From Bettongia penicillata ogilbyi (taxonomy: Eukaryota > Chordata > Mammalia > Diprotodontia > Potoroidae), in assembly GCA_023548195.1 (NCBI GenBank), contig JAJHZJ010000696.1:350001-414000 (forward strand): a DNA stretch of 64,000 nt. The letters run 5' to 3'. The translations under genes and the position numbers were made by a program. Every line of letters starts with the position of its first letter. Within the stretch, counting starts at the first letter, position 1. Of this stretch, positions 10,980 through 22,908 are shown piece after piece. The notes below the pieces were generated by a model that saw nothing but the letters and a program-made list of their open reading frames with translations, was not told the origin of the DNA and ran no database searches.

Positions 10980-11115
10980 TCTCAGTAAAAATAGCATGAT
11001 TCCATAAAGCAGAGATACACAGATTGATTTCAAGGGGGTCTATGAACTTGTATGAAGAAAAAATCTTTATGTTCACTAACTTTTGAATGCTTATGATTTT
11101 GGTTATCTTATAACT
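10980..11115. mobile_element. hAT-like fragment
   Basis: 'gattgatttcaagggggtct', 'atgaacttgtatgaagaaaa' and 'gttcactaacttttgaatgc' match the remembered left half of the non-autonomous hAT family seen at 9090. Confidence 0.4.
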
Positions 11116-11974
11116 TTATTCATTTAAGAACATTATTATATGTTATCCCCATTTTAGAGATGAGGAAACAACAAGGAATGCAACTAAAGATCCAAGGGGT
11201 GTAAGGGAAGTAGCAAGGAATCCCCCCAAAACATGAGAGAGATGCGAAAGAAGCTAGAAGACATGCAACACAGGATGCCATGGAGCTACCAAGAAAGGCA
11301 AAAGGGAGTAGGTAAAAAGTGGAAAACCTTAGATGAGACTGATGAGCAAAAAACAAAATGTAAATGGAGACAGGATCAGAGACATTAAAGAAATGTATCA
11401 AAATTAGACACTCAAAAAGAGCTACTAGCAGAGAGAGAACTCCTATGTGATTCAACAAAAGCTGATCCTGGGAAAGAGAAACTATAGAATCAATTATAGA
11501 ATTCAGATAAATGGAGTCTTCTTGACTAGTGTAGCTAAGGATAGAAATGTTCGCCTATCATTCTCTCCCTCACCTATTCATGTTCTAATCTGTCTTTCTT
11601 CACTGAGTGGTGCTTGTTCAATGTAGTATCTAAACCATTTATACTGAGTTTGGAGCAGAAATTTTCAGCCTGCTCTGAGCCACCTACCAGACACAAAGGG
11701 ATAGATAACAATGTGCATATTAGTAAAATGTTTTAGCTGATCTGGAGAGCGAGCTCTTCCCTATTCTCTTAGCCACTAAAGCCTGTAGCTTTACAAGTCC
11801 TCATGTATTTCTTTTCAATCAGTTTGCTTGAAATCACAGAATGTCTTTGTAAAGGAAATGCTATATTTTGCCACCTGCCTGGCCCACCCACTGAGATGTC
11901 ATCATTTTTTCTAATTTTACATATAACTATTCAATGCAAGAAAAAAAGGTTTATTGAGCATTTTTTTAAAAGTT
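11116..11974. other. Mostly unassigned stretch
   Basis: A short antisense MIR-like patch ('ccccattttagagatgagga') lies at 11148. The rest, including 11190-11460 with a chance 112-codon minus-strand frame, matches nothing I recognise. Confidence 0.35.
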
Positions 11975-12170
<196 letters not shown>

Positions 12171-13004
12171 CATCATTGACCTCTGGACCAAAAGGTGTGA
12201 GCATTTGGGCAGTTTGTTTCTGGCTTTTCTGCATGACTCTACATTGCTTTCCAGAATTGTTGGACCACTTCACAATTCCATCAATGACACATTAGTGTGA
12301 CTATCTTGTCATAATTCCTCCACCATTTACTGTTACCATCTTTTGTGATCTTTGCCAATTTGTTGAGTTTGAGGAGAAACCTCAGGGTTATTTAGATTCA
12401 CAACTGTCTTATTATTAAAGGTGACACAGAGCATTCGCTCCTATGGTTGTTAATCCTGCTTTTGAGAATTGTTTTTCATATTGTTTGAATAATTATTTAT
12501 GGGAGAAAAGCTTTTGGATATATATGTATTATGTATGCGTGCAAACACACACGTATGTGCATGTGTGTACATGTGTGTATGTGTGTATGTGTACATGTAT
12601 GTGTGTATGCATGTATAAAACACCCTAGTCAGAGATATTCAAGGCAGAAATATTTTTCTTACCCAGTGTCTTCCCTTGTTATTCATGTTGCATTAATTTG
12701 CTCAGGCAAAAAGCTTTTAAATTTCACATATTCAAAATTATTTCTTTGTTGTTTTGTCATCCCGTCTATCCCATGCTTGGTTCAGCACCCACACATAGCT
12801 TTGAAAGGCATCCAATCTGCCTCTTTTCTAATTTTATATGATATAACCTTTAATATTCAGGTCATGTGTCCAATTAAAATTATTGTGACATATGATGTAA
12901 ACTATTATTAGTCTAACCTTAATTTCCCCCAGATTTGTTTCCAGTTTTCCCAGCAATTCTTGCCATGGAGATATATACATAATTACAGATTTCTAGGTAA
13001 TTTA
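12171..13004 (-). mobile_element. Old LINE-1 (antisense), 3' part, left of HAL1 copy 1
   Basis: The plus strand is the reverse complement of L1 sequence near the ORF2 end. Examples are 'attgctttccagaattgttg' at 12242, 'ctttgccaatttgttgagtt' at 12351 and 'gaaacctcagggttatttag' at 12377. The L1-type 'cagttttcccagcaattctt' is at 12941. A TG-rich microsatellite (12540-12617) lies inside. The same L1 resumes right of the HAL1 insertion at 14267. Confidence 0.55.
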
Positions 13005-13017
13005 TTGCTCTGAATTT
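13005..13017. repeat. Target-site duplication, left, HAL1 copy 1
   Basis: 'ttgctctgaattt' is repeated exactly at 14254-14266 across the inserted HAL1 fragment. The T-run continues two bases into the insert, so the exact edge is ambiguous by that much. Confidence 0.8.
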
Positions 13018-13583
13018 TTCCAATGAGATATTTCACATTATCTTCCATTTTTTCATTCTTTTGGTTTTGTTTTGTGATTTCTTGGTTTCTCAAAAAGTCA
13101 TTAGCCTCCATCTGTTCCATTCTAGTTTTGAGAGAGCTATTTTCTTCAGTGAGCTTTTGAACCTCTTTTTCCATTTGGCTAATTCTGCTTTTGAAAGCAT
13201 TCTTCTCCTCATTGGCTTTTTGAACCTCTTTTGCCAATTGAGTGAGCCTATTTTTCAAGGTGTTATTTTCTTCAGCATTTTTTTGGGTCTTCTTTAGCAA
13301 GGTATTGACCTGTTTTTCATGCTTTTCTTGCATCTCTCTCATTTCTCTTCCCAGTTTTTTCCTCCACCTGTCTGACTTGATTTTCAAAATCCTTTTTGAG
13401 CTCTTCCATGGCCTGAGCCCATTAGATATCTATTTCAGATGTTTGGGATACAGAGGCCTTGACTTCTATGTCTTTCCCTAATGGTAAGCATTGTTCCTCC
13501 TCATCAGAATTGAAAGGAGGAAACATCTGTTCACCAAGAAAGTAACCTTCTATGGTCTTATTTTTTTTCCCTTTTCTGGGCAT
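13018..13583 (-). pseudogene. HAL1 copy 1 ORF1, truncated and frameshifted
   Basis: The start is the family ATG (MPRKGKKNKT). A frameshift near 13385 and an in-frame stop after the 'SEIDI' region break the frame. The downstream part (13018-13387) still encodes most of the coiled coil (KLGREMREMQEKHEK to MEDNVKYLIGK). The RNA-binding RRM and C-terminal domains are absent. The protein it derives from is an L1 ORF1p-like RNA chaperone of retrotransposon particles. Confidence 0.85.
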
Positions 13584-14253
13584 TTTCCCAGCCAGTTACT
13601 TGACTTCTGAGATTCCTCTCCACCCCACCCCCGCCTAGATCTGCCCAGCTAGTGCTTGGGGTCTGAGATTCAAATGCTGCTCCCCAGCCTCAGGGCTTTT
13701 GGGGGGGTGGGGAGAGGCTGCTATTCAGTGAGAGATTAAGTACTGCTGCTCAGGAGGGGGCAGGGCTGCCTCCCAGGCTCAGTTCCCTCAGGGAGTTTAT
13801 GAGGAGACCTTCAGTAATGGATCTGAGGTCCTGTCTGCTCCAGGAGCCCCTGTCCTCCACCTCCCCCACAGCTTCCTCCCGAGGGGACCTGAGCCAAGGA
13901 GACACCCTGCTCTCCTCTCAGCCAGCCAGATAGGGTCTCACTGACCTGTAATGCCTGTGGGTGGAGGGATCTTCAAGGCCGCCGGAGTTTCTGTCCCTGA
14001 AACCTGCTCGGATCTGCTCCTCTCGGGGCCATGTGGCCAGGGCAGGGGCTCTGCTCCATGTCCAGTGCTCGACGGACCTTTGGTGCTGGTTTTTCAGGGC
14101 TCTCTGGAATGGAAATCTCCTCTACTGCGTTGCTGCGTGGCTTCCACTGCTCCAGAATTTGTGGGGAGTTCTTTTTACAGGAAATTTTTGGGTTGTGGGT
14201 TCTGGAGCTAGAATATGTGAGTCTTTCTACTCTGCCATCTTGGCTCCTCGCCC
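13018..14253 (-). mobile_element. HAL1 copy 1: 5' end to mid-ORF1, no poly(A)
   Basis: On the minus strand the copy starts at the family's 5' terminus ('gaggagccaagatggcagag' near 14249). It runs through the 5' UTR (13584-14253) and about 190 ORF1 codons, and ends inside the coiled-coil/RRM boundary at '..cattggaaaaa'. There is no 3' UTR and no tail, yet a 13-bp duplication flanks it. The minus-strand reading ends at an internal A5 in the element, and the duplicated target ends in TTT. This suggests target-primed reverse transcription that started at the internal A-run. The copy interrupts an antisense L1. Confidence 0.85.
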
Positions 14254-14266
14254 TTGCTCTGAATTT
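14254..14266. repeat. Target-site duplication, right, HAL1 copy 1
   Basis: This is an exact copy of 13005-13017 immediately outside the HAL1 5' terminus. Confidence 0.8.
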
Positions 14267-15829
14267 ATTAAACACTGGGTTTGTTGAGTTCAATTATGTA
14301 TGCTTCTTCCTTGTCTAGTCTAGAATATGAGAACAACCTGGCCCTTATTCCATTGATTGCTAGAGTTTTCACCTTGTCTATTCTCTTCCATTGATCTATT
14401 TTTCTGTTGCTGTTTTTTTTTTGTTGTTACTTTACAAAAAGATATTAGTTATCATGTTATAATATAACTTGAGATCAGAAAGTATAATTTTCCCTTTATT
14501 TCTCCCTTTTTCATTATTTCTCTCAATATTCTAGATCTCTTTTTCCTCTAAATGAATTTTACTATTATTTGACCTAACTCTGTAGGGTAATCTTTTGGTA
14601 GCTCATTTGATATAAAAATAAATCTTCAAATTAATTTCAGTAGCGTTGTCATTTTATTATTCTGGCACAGCCTAGCCATGAACACTAAATATTTCTCTGG
14701 TTATCTTTATGTCTTTAAAGAATGTTTTCTAATTGTATCTGTATAGCTATTGAATGTACTTTGGTGGATTAACCTGTAGAATTTTATGTAATTTGTAGTT
14801 ATTTTAAATGTGGTTTCCTTCCAACTATTGCCTCTTGGATTTTTATTTTATTTTATTTGATACATAAAAATGCTACTGATTTGGTGGGGTTTATTTTGTA
14901 GCCTACAACTTTGCTGAAGCTATTGTCTCAGTTAATTTCCTTGCATATCCCATAAGATTTTCTGAGTAAAAAACCATCATGTCATCAATAAAACAAAAAC
15001 ACAGCAAAACAAAAAAGGTTCCGTTTTGCTTTCTCTTTGTCTATGTGCTTCTTTTACTTGTCTTATTTTCTTGTTGATATTGTAATAGGGGTCTAGTGCA
15101 TGTGTTTTTTTTTTTTAGAATGATGTCTTTAAATTGTAATGACTTACAAAAGCCTCCATATGGACATGCTGTCTCAGATGGTCTAAACGTGCACCAATTT
15201 TGTCATGGAGTCTCATCATTATCATTGCTTTTTGCAGTTATTAATTCTATAATTTATTTTTTAACTCACTCTGTGTTTTAGGATTTCATTATTATCCCCG
15301 TTTAGTCAGTGACTTTTTCATGTAGTCTCTATATTGTTTAATACTTTTATTGCTCTGTGGCCTATAAAGAATGTATTTAATATATCTACCTTTTTTACAT
15401 TTATTTGCAATTTATCTGTGCCCTAATATATCATCTATTTCTGTAAACGCAATAATAGTGCTGGGAAATACACACATTTTAATGGTCCAATTCAGAAGAT
15501 GTCACAAATCCTTTAGTTCCCTATTTTACAAACACTTGTTCATTTCTATATGTTTTCCTTTTGTTTGTCTTCTAGATAGCTTTTACCTCTAAATGAAGAA
15601 GTATCAAAGTATTCTATTATTAATATGTCATTATATATGTGGTTTTGTAATTATTATTTATAATAAATTCACATACTGCATCGCCTTATTTATATGTCTT
15701 TAATATTTATATTTGTTCAATGTTCGATTAACCATAACATAATATCTTTTTCTCAACTGGAAATGTGAATTTTTATTTCTGATTTTTCTGATATTAGATT
15801 GTCTACTACCCCTAGACTAAACACACCAT
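14267..15829 (-). mobile_element. Old LINE-1 (antisense), continuation right of HAL1 copy 1
   Basis: L1 ORF2 reverse-complement landmarks are 'ttccattgatctatttttct' at 14387, a 'gtagcgttgtcattttatta' block at 14641, 'gcctacaactttgctgaagc' at 14902 and 'catcatgtcatcaataaaac' at 14975. From about 15100 to 15829 the AT-rich sequence is compatible with more L1 but I cannot align it. No frame is intact. Confidence 0.5.
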
Positions 15830-15845
15830 ACATATACAATTTTAC
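15830..15845. repeat. Target-site duplication, left, HAL1 copy 2
   Basis: 'acatatacaattttac' matches 18640-18655 ('acacatacaattatac') at 14 of 16 positions, as expected for an old duplication. Confidence 0.7.
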
Positions 15846-18639
15846 TTTTTTATTTACTTAAATTTATTTATTTAACTTTTTACATTCATTTTCACAAAAT
15901 TTTGGGTTCCAAATTCTCTCTCCATTTCTCCCCTCTTCCACCACAATACACCAAGCATTCTAATTTCCCCTATTACCAATCTGCCCTCTCTTCTATTATC
16001 CTTCCCTTCCCTTATTCTCATCTTCTCTTTTGTCCTGTAGGACCAGATAACTTTCTATTCCCCATTACCTGTATTTCTTATTCCTAGTAGCAAGAACAAT
16101 ACTCAACAGTTGTTCCTAAAGCTTTGAGTTCCAACTTCTCCCCATCCCTCCCTCCCCACGCATTCCCTTTGAGAACGCAGACAATTCAATATAGGCCATA
16201 TCTTGTAGTTTTGCAAATGACTTCGATAATAGTCATGTTGTATAAGACTAACTATATTTCCCTCCATCCTATTTTGCCCCCATTGCTTCTATTCTCTCTT
16301 TTGATCCTGTTCCTCCCAAAGAGTGTTGATTTCAAGTTGCTCCCTCCTCCCATTTGTCTCCCTTCCATCATACCCCCTACCCTGCTTATCCCCTTCTCCC
16401 TCACTTTCCTGTATTGTAACATATGTTTTCATACCAAAATGAGTGTGCATTTTATTCTGTACTTTAGTCGAATGTGATGAGAGTAAACTTCATATTTTTC
16501 TCTCAGCTCCCCACTATTTCCCTCCACTAAAAAGCCTTCTACCTGCCTCTTCTATGAGAGATAATTTGTCACATTCCATTTCTCCCTCTCTCCTCGCAAT
16601 ACATTTTTCTCTCACTGCTTAACTTCATTTTTTAGAATATGATCCCCTCCTATTCAATTCACTCTGTGCTCTCAGTCTCTGTGTGTGCGTGCACGTGTGT
16701 ATGTGTACATGTGCATGTGTCTGTGTGTGTGTGTGTGTGTAATCCTACCAACTACCCACTGAAAGGTTTTAAGAGTTACAAATATTGTCTTTCCATGTAG
16801 GAATGTAAACAGTTCAACTTTAGTAAGTCCCTTATGATTTCTCTTTGCTGTTTACCTTTTCATGCTGCTTTTCATTCTTGTGTTTGAAGGTCAAATTTTC
16901 TTTTTAGCCCTGGTCTTTTCATCAAGAATGCTTGAAAGTCCTTGATTTCATTGAAAGAGCATTTTTTCCCCTGAAGTATTATATTCAGTTTTGCTGGGTA
17001 GGTGATTCTTGGTTTTAGTCTTGGTTCCTTTGACTTCTGGAATATCATATTCCACACCTTTCAATCCCTTAATGTAGAAGCTGCTAGATCTTCTGTTATC
17101 CTGATTGCATTTCCACAATACTGGAATTGTTTCTTTCTAGCTGCTTGCAATATTTTCTCCTTGACCTGGGAACTCTGGAATTTGGCCACAATGTTGCTAG
17201 GAGTTCTCTTTTTGGATCTCTTTCAGGTGGTGATTGGTGGATTCCTTGAATATTTATATTGCCCTCTGGTTCTAGAATATCAGGGCAGATTTCCTTGATA
17301 ATTTCATGAAAGATGATGTCTAGGCTCTTTTTTTTGATCATGGCTTTCAGGTAGTCCCATAATTTTTAAATTGTCTCTCCTGGATCCATTTTCCAGATCA
17401 GTTGTTTTTCCAATGAGATATTTCACATTATCTTCCATTTTTTCATTCTTTTGGTTTTGTTTTGTGATTTCTTAGTTTCTCATAAAGTCATTAGCCTCTA
17501 TCTGTTCCATTCTAATTTTGAGAGAACTATTTTCTTCAGTGAGCTTCTGAACTTCTTTTTCCATTTGACTAATTCTGCTTTTGAAAGCATTCTTCTCCTC
17601 ATTGGCTTTATGAACCTCTTTTGCCAGTTGAGTTAGCCTACTTTTCAAGGTGTTATTTTCTTCAGCATTTTTTTTGGGGGGGGGACTCCTTTAGCAAGGT
17701 GTTGACCTGATTTTCATGCTTTTCTTGCATCTCTCTCATTTCTCTTCCAAGTTTTTCCTCCACTTCTCTCACTTGACTTTCAAAATCCTTTTTGAGCTCT
17801 TCCATGACCTGAGTCCATTGAATATTTATTTTGGATGTTTGGGATACAGAAGCCTTGACTTCTATGTCTTTCCCTCATGGTAAGCATTGTTCTTCCTCAT
17901 CTGAAAGGATGGGAGGAGATATCTGTTCCCCAAGAAAGTAATCTTCTATGGTATTATTTTTTTTCCCTTTTCTGGGCATTTTTCCAGCCAGTTACTTGAC
18001 TTCTGAGATTCCTCTCCACCCCTGCCTTGCCTCCAGATCTGCCCAGCTAGTGCTAGGGGTCTGAGATTCAAATGCTACTCCCCAGCCTCAGGGCTTTTGG
18101 CAGGGTCAGGGTTGCTATTCTGTGTGAGATTAAGTTCATGTGCTCAGGTGGGGGCAGGGCCACCTCACACGGCTCAGTTCCCTCAGAGGGTTTATGTGGA
18201 AACCTTCAACAATGGATCTGAGCTCCTGCTTGCTTTGGGAGCTCCTGTCCTCTGCTGCCTCTGCTGCTGCCTCCTGAGGGGGCCTGAGTTATGGAGACAC
18301 CCCGCTCCCCTCTCGGCCAGCCAAACAGTCTCTCTCAATGCCCTTTGGCATTTGTGGGTGGAGGGCCCTGCACAGCTGGGGATTCCATCCCTGAAGCCTG
18401 CTCAGATCTGCTCCTCTTGGTGCTGCATGGCCAAGGCAGGGCTGGGCTCTGCTCTGGGTCCGGTGCACAATGGACCTTTGGTGTTGGTTTTTCAGGTCTC
18501 TCTGGAACAGAAATCTCCTCCACTCCGTTGCTATGTGGCTTCCACTCCTCCAGAATTGTTGGGAGTTCTTCTTTACAGGTATTTTGTGGGCTGTGGGTTT
18601 GGAGCTAGCATATGTGAATCTTTCTTCTCTGCCATCTTC
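15846..18639 (-). mobile_element. HAL1 copy 2: full length, decayed
   Basis: Read on the minus strand, the 5' UTR runs 18639-17980 and opens with 'aagatggcagagaagaaag'. ORF1 occupies 17979-16872. The 3' region of about 1 kb (16871-15880) has a CA tract, a G-rich purine tract and two L1-tail-like modules, and the A-rich tail is at 15846-15880. No ORF2 is present between ORF1 and the tail. The 16-bp duplication has two mismatches. The 5' UTR has lost most CpGs, so this copy is older than copy 4. Confidence 0.88.
16872..17979 (-). pseudogene. HAL1 copy 2 ORF1, multiply frameshifted
   Basis: All parts of the family ORF1 are recognisable in different frames. The N-terminus (MPRKGKK) is at 17979. 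The coiled coil spans 17820-17440, with a G-run slippage at 17675-17690. The RRM spans about 17340-17100. The C-terminal domain (KPRITYPAKLNIILQGK to FDLQTQE, then stop) is at 17057-16872. Several frameshifts and small insertions prevent a full-length product. Confidence 0.85.
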
Positions 18640-18760
<121 letters not shown>

Positions 18761-19414
18761 TACCTCTACTTCTCACATCATCGGCCTATACCTATTCCTC
18801 TGCCCCACTGCAGTGCCTTTAGCAGCACCTTCCACACATTAAGTTGAGGCTCCCTCTTTCAGTCCTCCAAATTCAACCTTTCCCTTCTGCTGCTTCTTCC
18901 GTTCTCCAGCAACATCTCCTACCTTTCTTACTGAGAATCTACAGGCTTTGACATCCCTTTGATGTTCATTGATGGAATTAAAAAGAGTCTGTCACTCATT
19001 CCTTCTATCCTCCACCTTCTCTCCCCCAGTTATGAATCCTCCAAGTCCTCAATTCAGTCCCACATAATACATTGTCTTCACTGTATGGAACTGATATCCA
19101 CTGTGTGTCAGGACTCTTTTCCATCTCCCCTTATTTCTGTAATCTTTACTTACATGTTTATCCTCTCATATGTCTCTCAATGACCTCTTTCTTTGGTTTG
19201 GTTTTTACTCTATAAACCAGTCTTTCTTCTCTCTTTTTTTTAAAATACCTCTAATCATTGTAATTTATTAAGTTATTCATTATTGTTATTATTATTATTT
19301 AATTATTCTTTCCTTAGTAACTGTACTTATTGACCTTTCTTACATTTCTATTTTGGAAGATGTTCGTAAGTCAAATAATCTGCTCACATCTGTTTTTAGG
19401 TTTTCAGGAGTGCC
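18761..19414. other. Unassigned stretch between HAL1 copies 2 and 3
   Basis: Pyrimidine-rich sequence (18840-19150) followed by AT-rich sequence. I cannot assign a repeat family or gene. Confidence 0.35.
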
Positions 19415-20066
19415 TGAAGAAAATAGTTCGTTAAAAATTGGAATGGAACAGATGGAGGCTAATGACCTTATAAGAAACCAAGAAATCACAAAACAAAATC
19501 AAAAGAATGGAAAAGTGGAAGATAATGTGAAATATTTCATTGGAAAAACAACTGACCTGGAAAATAGATCCAGGAGAGACAACTTAAAAATTATGGGAAT
19601 ACTTGAAAGCTATGATCAAAAAAAGAACTAGACATCATCTTTCATTACATTACCAAGGAAAACTGCCCTGATACTCTAGAACCAGGGGCCAAAATAAATT
19701 TTAAAAGAATCCACTGATCACCTCCTGAAAGAGATCCAAAAAGAGAAACTCCTAGGAACATTGCGGCCAAATTCCAGAGTTCCCAGATTAAGGAGAAAAT
19801 ATTGCAAGCAACTAGAAAGAAACAATTCAAGTATTGTGGAAATGCAATCAGGATAACACAAGATCTACGTTAAGGGATCAAAGGGTGTGGAATATGATAT
19901 TCCAGAAGTCAAAGGAACTAGGACTAAAATACCAAGAGTCACCTATCCAGCAAAACTGAGTATAATACTTTAGGGGGAAAATGACCTTTCAATGAAATAG
20001 AGGACTTTCAAGCATTCTTGATAAAAAGACCAGAACTGAAAAGAAAATTTGACTTTCAAACACAAG
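19415..20066 (+). pseudogene. HAL1 copy 3 ORF1 fragment
   Basis: One open stretch encodes the end of the coiled coil and the start of the RRM (SSLKIGMEQMEAND to NLKIMGILESYDQKKN) and then stops at 19629. The remaining RRM and C-terminal domain are legible only across frameshifts. The family stop after ..FQTQE is altered ('gaatcagga'). Confidence 0.8.
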
Positions 20067-21085
20067 AATCAGGAGAAGCATGAAAAGGTAAACAGTAAAG
20101 AGAAATCATAAGGGACTTACTAAGGTTGAATTGTTTACATTCCTACTTGGAAAGACAATATTTCTAACTCTTGAAACCTTTTTCAGTATCTGGGTCGTTG
20201 GTGGGATTACACACACACACACAGACAGAGACAGACAGAGACAGAGACAGAGAGACAGAGACAGAGGCAGAGACACAGAGACAGAGAGACAGTGACAGAG
20301 AGCACAGGGTGAGTTGAAGAGGATGTGATCATATCTTTAAAAAATGAAATTAAAGGGTGAGAGAAATATATTGGGAGGAGAAAGGGAGAGAGGGAATGGG
20401 GCAAATTATCTCTCATAAAATAGGCAAGTAAAATATGTTTCAGTGGAGGGAATAAGTGGGAGGTGAGAGAAAAAACATGAAGCTTACTCTCAGCACATTC
20501 AACTAAAGGAATAAAATGCACACTCATTTTGTATGAAAACCTATCTTACAATACAAGAAAGTGGGGGAGATGATGGAAGGGAGGGCAATGGGAGGAGAGA
20601 GCAATTAGAAGTCAACAATCATGGGGAGGGACAGGGTCAAAAGAGAGAATAGAAGAAATGGGGGGCAGGATAGGGTGGAGGGAAACATAGTTACTCTTAT
20701 ACCACACAACTATTATTGAAGTCATTTGCAAAACTACACAAATATGGACTATATTGAATTGCTTACCTTCCCAATGGGGAAGGGTGGGGAGGGAGGGAGG
20801 AAGAGAAATTGGAACTCAAAGTTTTAAGAACAACTGTTGAGTATTGTTCTTGCATACAACTAGGAAATAAGAAATACAGGTAATGGGGTATAGTAATTTA
20901 TCTGGCCCTACAGGACAAAAGAGAAGATGAGGATAATGGAAGGGATGGATGTTAGAAGGGAGGGCAGATTGGTGATAGGTATAATTAGAATGCTTGGCAT
21001 TTTGGGGTGGTGGAGGAGAGAAATGGGGAGAACATTTGGAACTCAAAATTTTGTGGAAATGAATGTTGAAAACAGATAATTTTTT
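19415..21085 (+). mobile_element. HAL1 copy 3: 5'-truncated
   Basis: The copy starts in the ORF1 coiled coil ('gaagaaaatagttcg') and covers the rest of ORF1 to about 20066. The complete family 3' region follows: a CA tract at 20211-20222, a purine tract at 20560-20700, and two 'ttggaactcaaa' modules at 20809 and 21038. It ends near 21085. No ORF2 is present. I found no clear target duplication. The 5' truncation is typical of target-primed reverse transcription. Confidence 0.85.
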
Positions 21086-22229
21086 GAAAAAATGATTGAT
21101 TCCTCTGACTCAGAAATTTCAACATTACTGTATTTTTCTTTCTCTGTCATATTTTCTGTCACTTCACTATTTTTATATTCTGCATTTGATATTATTTCTT
21201 TGTTTTTCAAAGGAATTCTCTATTATTACTCAGTTTTTCTAATTACACTTTTTTCACTGAGAGCTCTAAATTCTTACCTACATTTATCCCTTATTTTGTC
21301 ATCACATTCTTCTTGCTCCTTTCTCTCTTGAAGTTACACAGGATTCTGTATTTCAATAGGCAATGGTTCACTTTCCTCTTTTAATAATATTAGTCAAAAG
21401 GGCTTTGTAATCTCTGAAAATTTTAAATTTATTTCCTTCTAGTGGTAGGTTTCTCTCTAATTGTGCACTGGTTTGTTTGTTTTTATGTTTGGTTTTTTGT
21501 TCTGTTTTGGTTTAGATTTCTTCCTTCTATGGCTGCCAGAATTTAACATTTTTTTCCTGTAGTCCTCTGTCTGTCACTTTCTGACACTTGCTCCTTTGGG
21601 TTGACTCCCCAAGTGCTCAGCTGCAAAGCTACTTCAGCCTGTTCCCTATTGTGAGGGGAGTGTTTAAGATCCATGATGCTTCTTCTCCTGGCATGGGCAC
21701 TCTCTAAAAGAACAAAACTTGGCCCATCTGGGTTTTAGTCATCATTTTCTTCAGGTCTAACATAACCACATCCACTGTCCCCCTGCCCCTTGTTTCAGGC
21801 CTTTGCTTTCCTCTCTTTCTATGACTTTATCACGTCAGTTTCTCAGAATAAGGGGACGATATGGAATGTGTTTTGGGCAGAGTGTCTACAACCTGGGGAA
21901 TCTAACCTAGAAGTGGCCTCATGAAGAAAACGCCATGCTTCCCTCCCCCTTACTCATCAAAAGACTAGACAGAATTGGTATGTAATATTTTTCTATTGGA
22001 GAGGATAAGAAAGAGTATAGAGTTTACTAGACAAATCTCGTTAGAAGGAGGAGATGTCTAAGTATCTTTCAATGGAATAGTTTTCCTATTGCTGCTAGGA
22101 ATATCAAGGTTGGTGGCAGAGAGAGGAGTGAGTAATATTCTCCAATGTTTGTTCAAGAGAGTCTTGATTACCTTATTTTTCTCCTGTGGATTCACCTATA
22201 ACATATCTTCACCTGGAGCATAGTTATTC
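21086..22229. other. Unassigned AT- and pyrimidine-rich stretch
   Basis: The general look (T-rich runs at 21100-21550, then 'gccagaatttaacatttt' and 'caagtgctcagctgcaaagc') could be a very old antisense L1 5' region like that at 53804-55250. I cannot align it with confidence. No open frame is supported. Confidence 0.3.
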
Positions 22230-22870
22230 CTCTTTGGGAAAAGGGAGGAGGTTGTGGAGGGATAGAGGGAAACACCATCCTCCCAGTGCCTCAAGATCTC
22301 TAACCAGGAGTCATCCTGGATTCCTCACTATCTCACATTCCTTATATCCAAGCTGCTGTCAAAGCCTGCTGATGTCCCTTTGCAACATCTCCTAATGCAC
22401 TTTCTTCTTTTCTCTGACACTACCACCATTCTAGTGAAGGCCCTCATCATCTCATGCCTCAATTACTGCAGCAGGCTGCAAGTGGGTCTGCCTGCCACAA
22501 GTCTCTCCTCATTACAATCCATCCTCCATTCAGCGACTAAAGTGAATTTCCTGAAACATACCACTAATCATGTCACCCCCATCCTTACCCTATTCAATAA
22601 TCTCTAGTGGCACCCTATTGCCTTACAAGCAAATCCAAAATGCTCTGTCTAGCATAAAGAACCCTTCAGAAACTTCTCCACTCCAACCTTTTTAGTCTTC
22701 TTACACCTAAGTCCTTGAAGGATACTGTTTGACCCAGTGACACGGACCTCCTGGCTGTTCCATGAAAAAAATTCTCCATCTCTCAAGACTGGGCATGTTC
22801 TCTTGCTATTCCCCAGAACTGGAATATTCTCCCTCCTTTGCCCTGACTACTGACCTTTCTGTCTTCCTTT
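22230..22870 (+). mobile_element. L2 LINE, left part, host of HAL1 copy 4
   Basis: L2 coding-strand landmarks are 'aaccaggagtcatcctggat' at 22302, 'tcatgcctcaattactgcag' at 22452, 'caatccatcctccattcagc' at 22516 and 'aatcatgtcacccccatcct' at 22566. It breaks off at 22870 and resumes at 25893. Confidence 0.7.
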
Positions 22871-22886
22871 AAGTTCCAAATAAAAG
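22871..22886. repeat. Target-site duplication, left, HAL1 copy 4
   Basis: 'aagttccaaataaaag' is repeated exactly at 25877-25892. The preceding 'ttt' gives TTT/AAG, an acceptable L1-endonuclease-type nick site. Confidence 0.92.
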
Positions 22887-22898
22887 TGGGGGCGGAGC

Positions 22899-22908
22899 CA
22901 AGATGGCG
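22899..22908 (+). promoter_or_regulatory. YY1-type motif at the HAL1 5' terminus
   Basis: 'caagatggcg', about 12 bases from the element start, matches the core YY1 site known near the 5' end of primate L1, where it positions transcription initiation. The block is kept in copies 1, 2 and 5 and the inverted 5' UTR, usually as CAAGATGGCAG or CAAGATGGTGG. YY1 binding here is inferred. Confidence 0.55.

Noticed and set aside
12983..13387. 134-codon minus-strand frame resembling a coiled-coil host protein
   Set aside because: It aligns with HAL1 ORF1 residues of about 60-190 and is part of truncated HAL1 copy 1, not a host gene.
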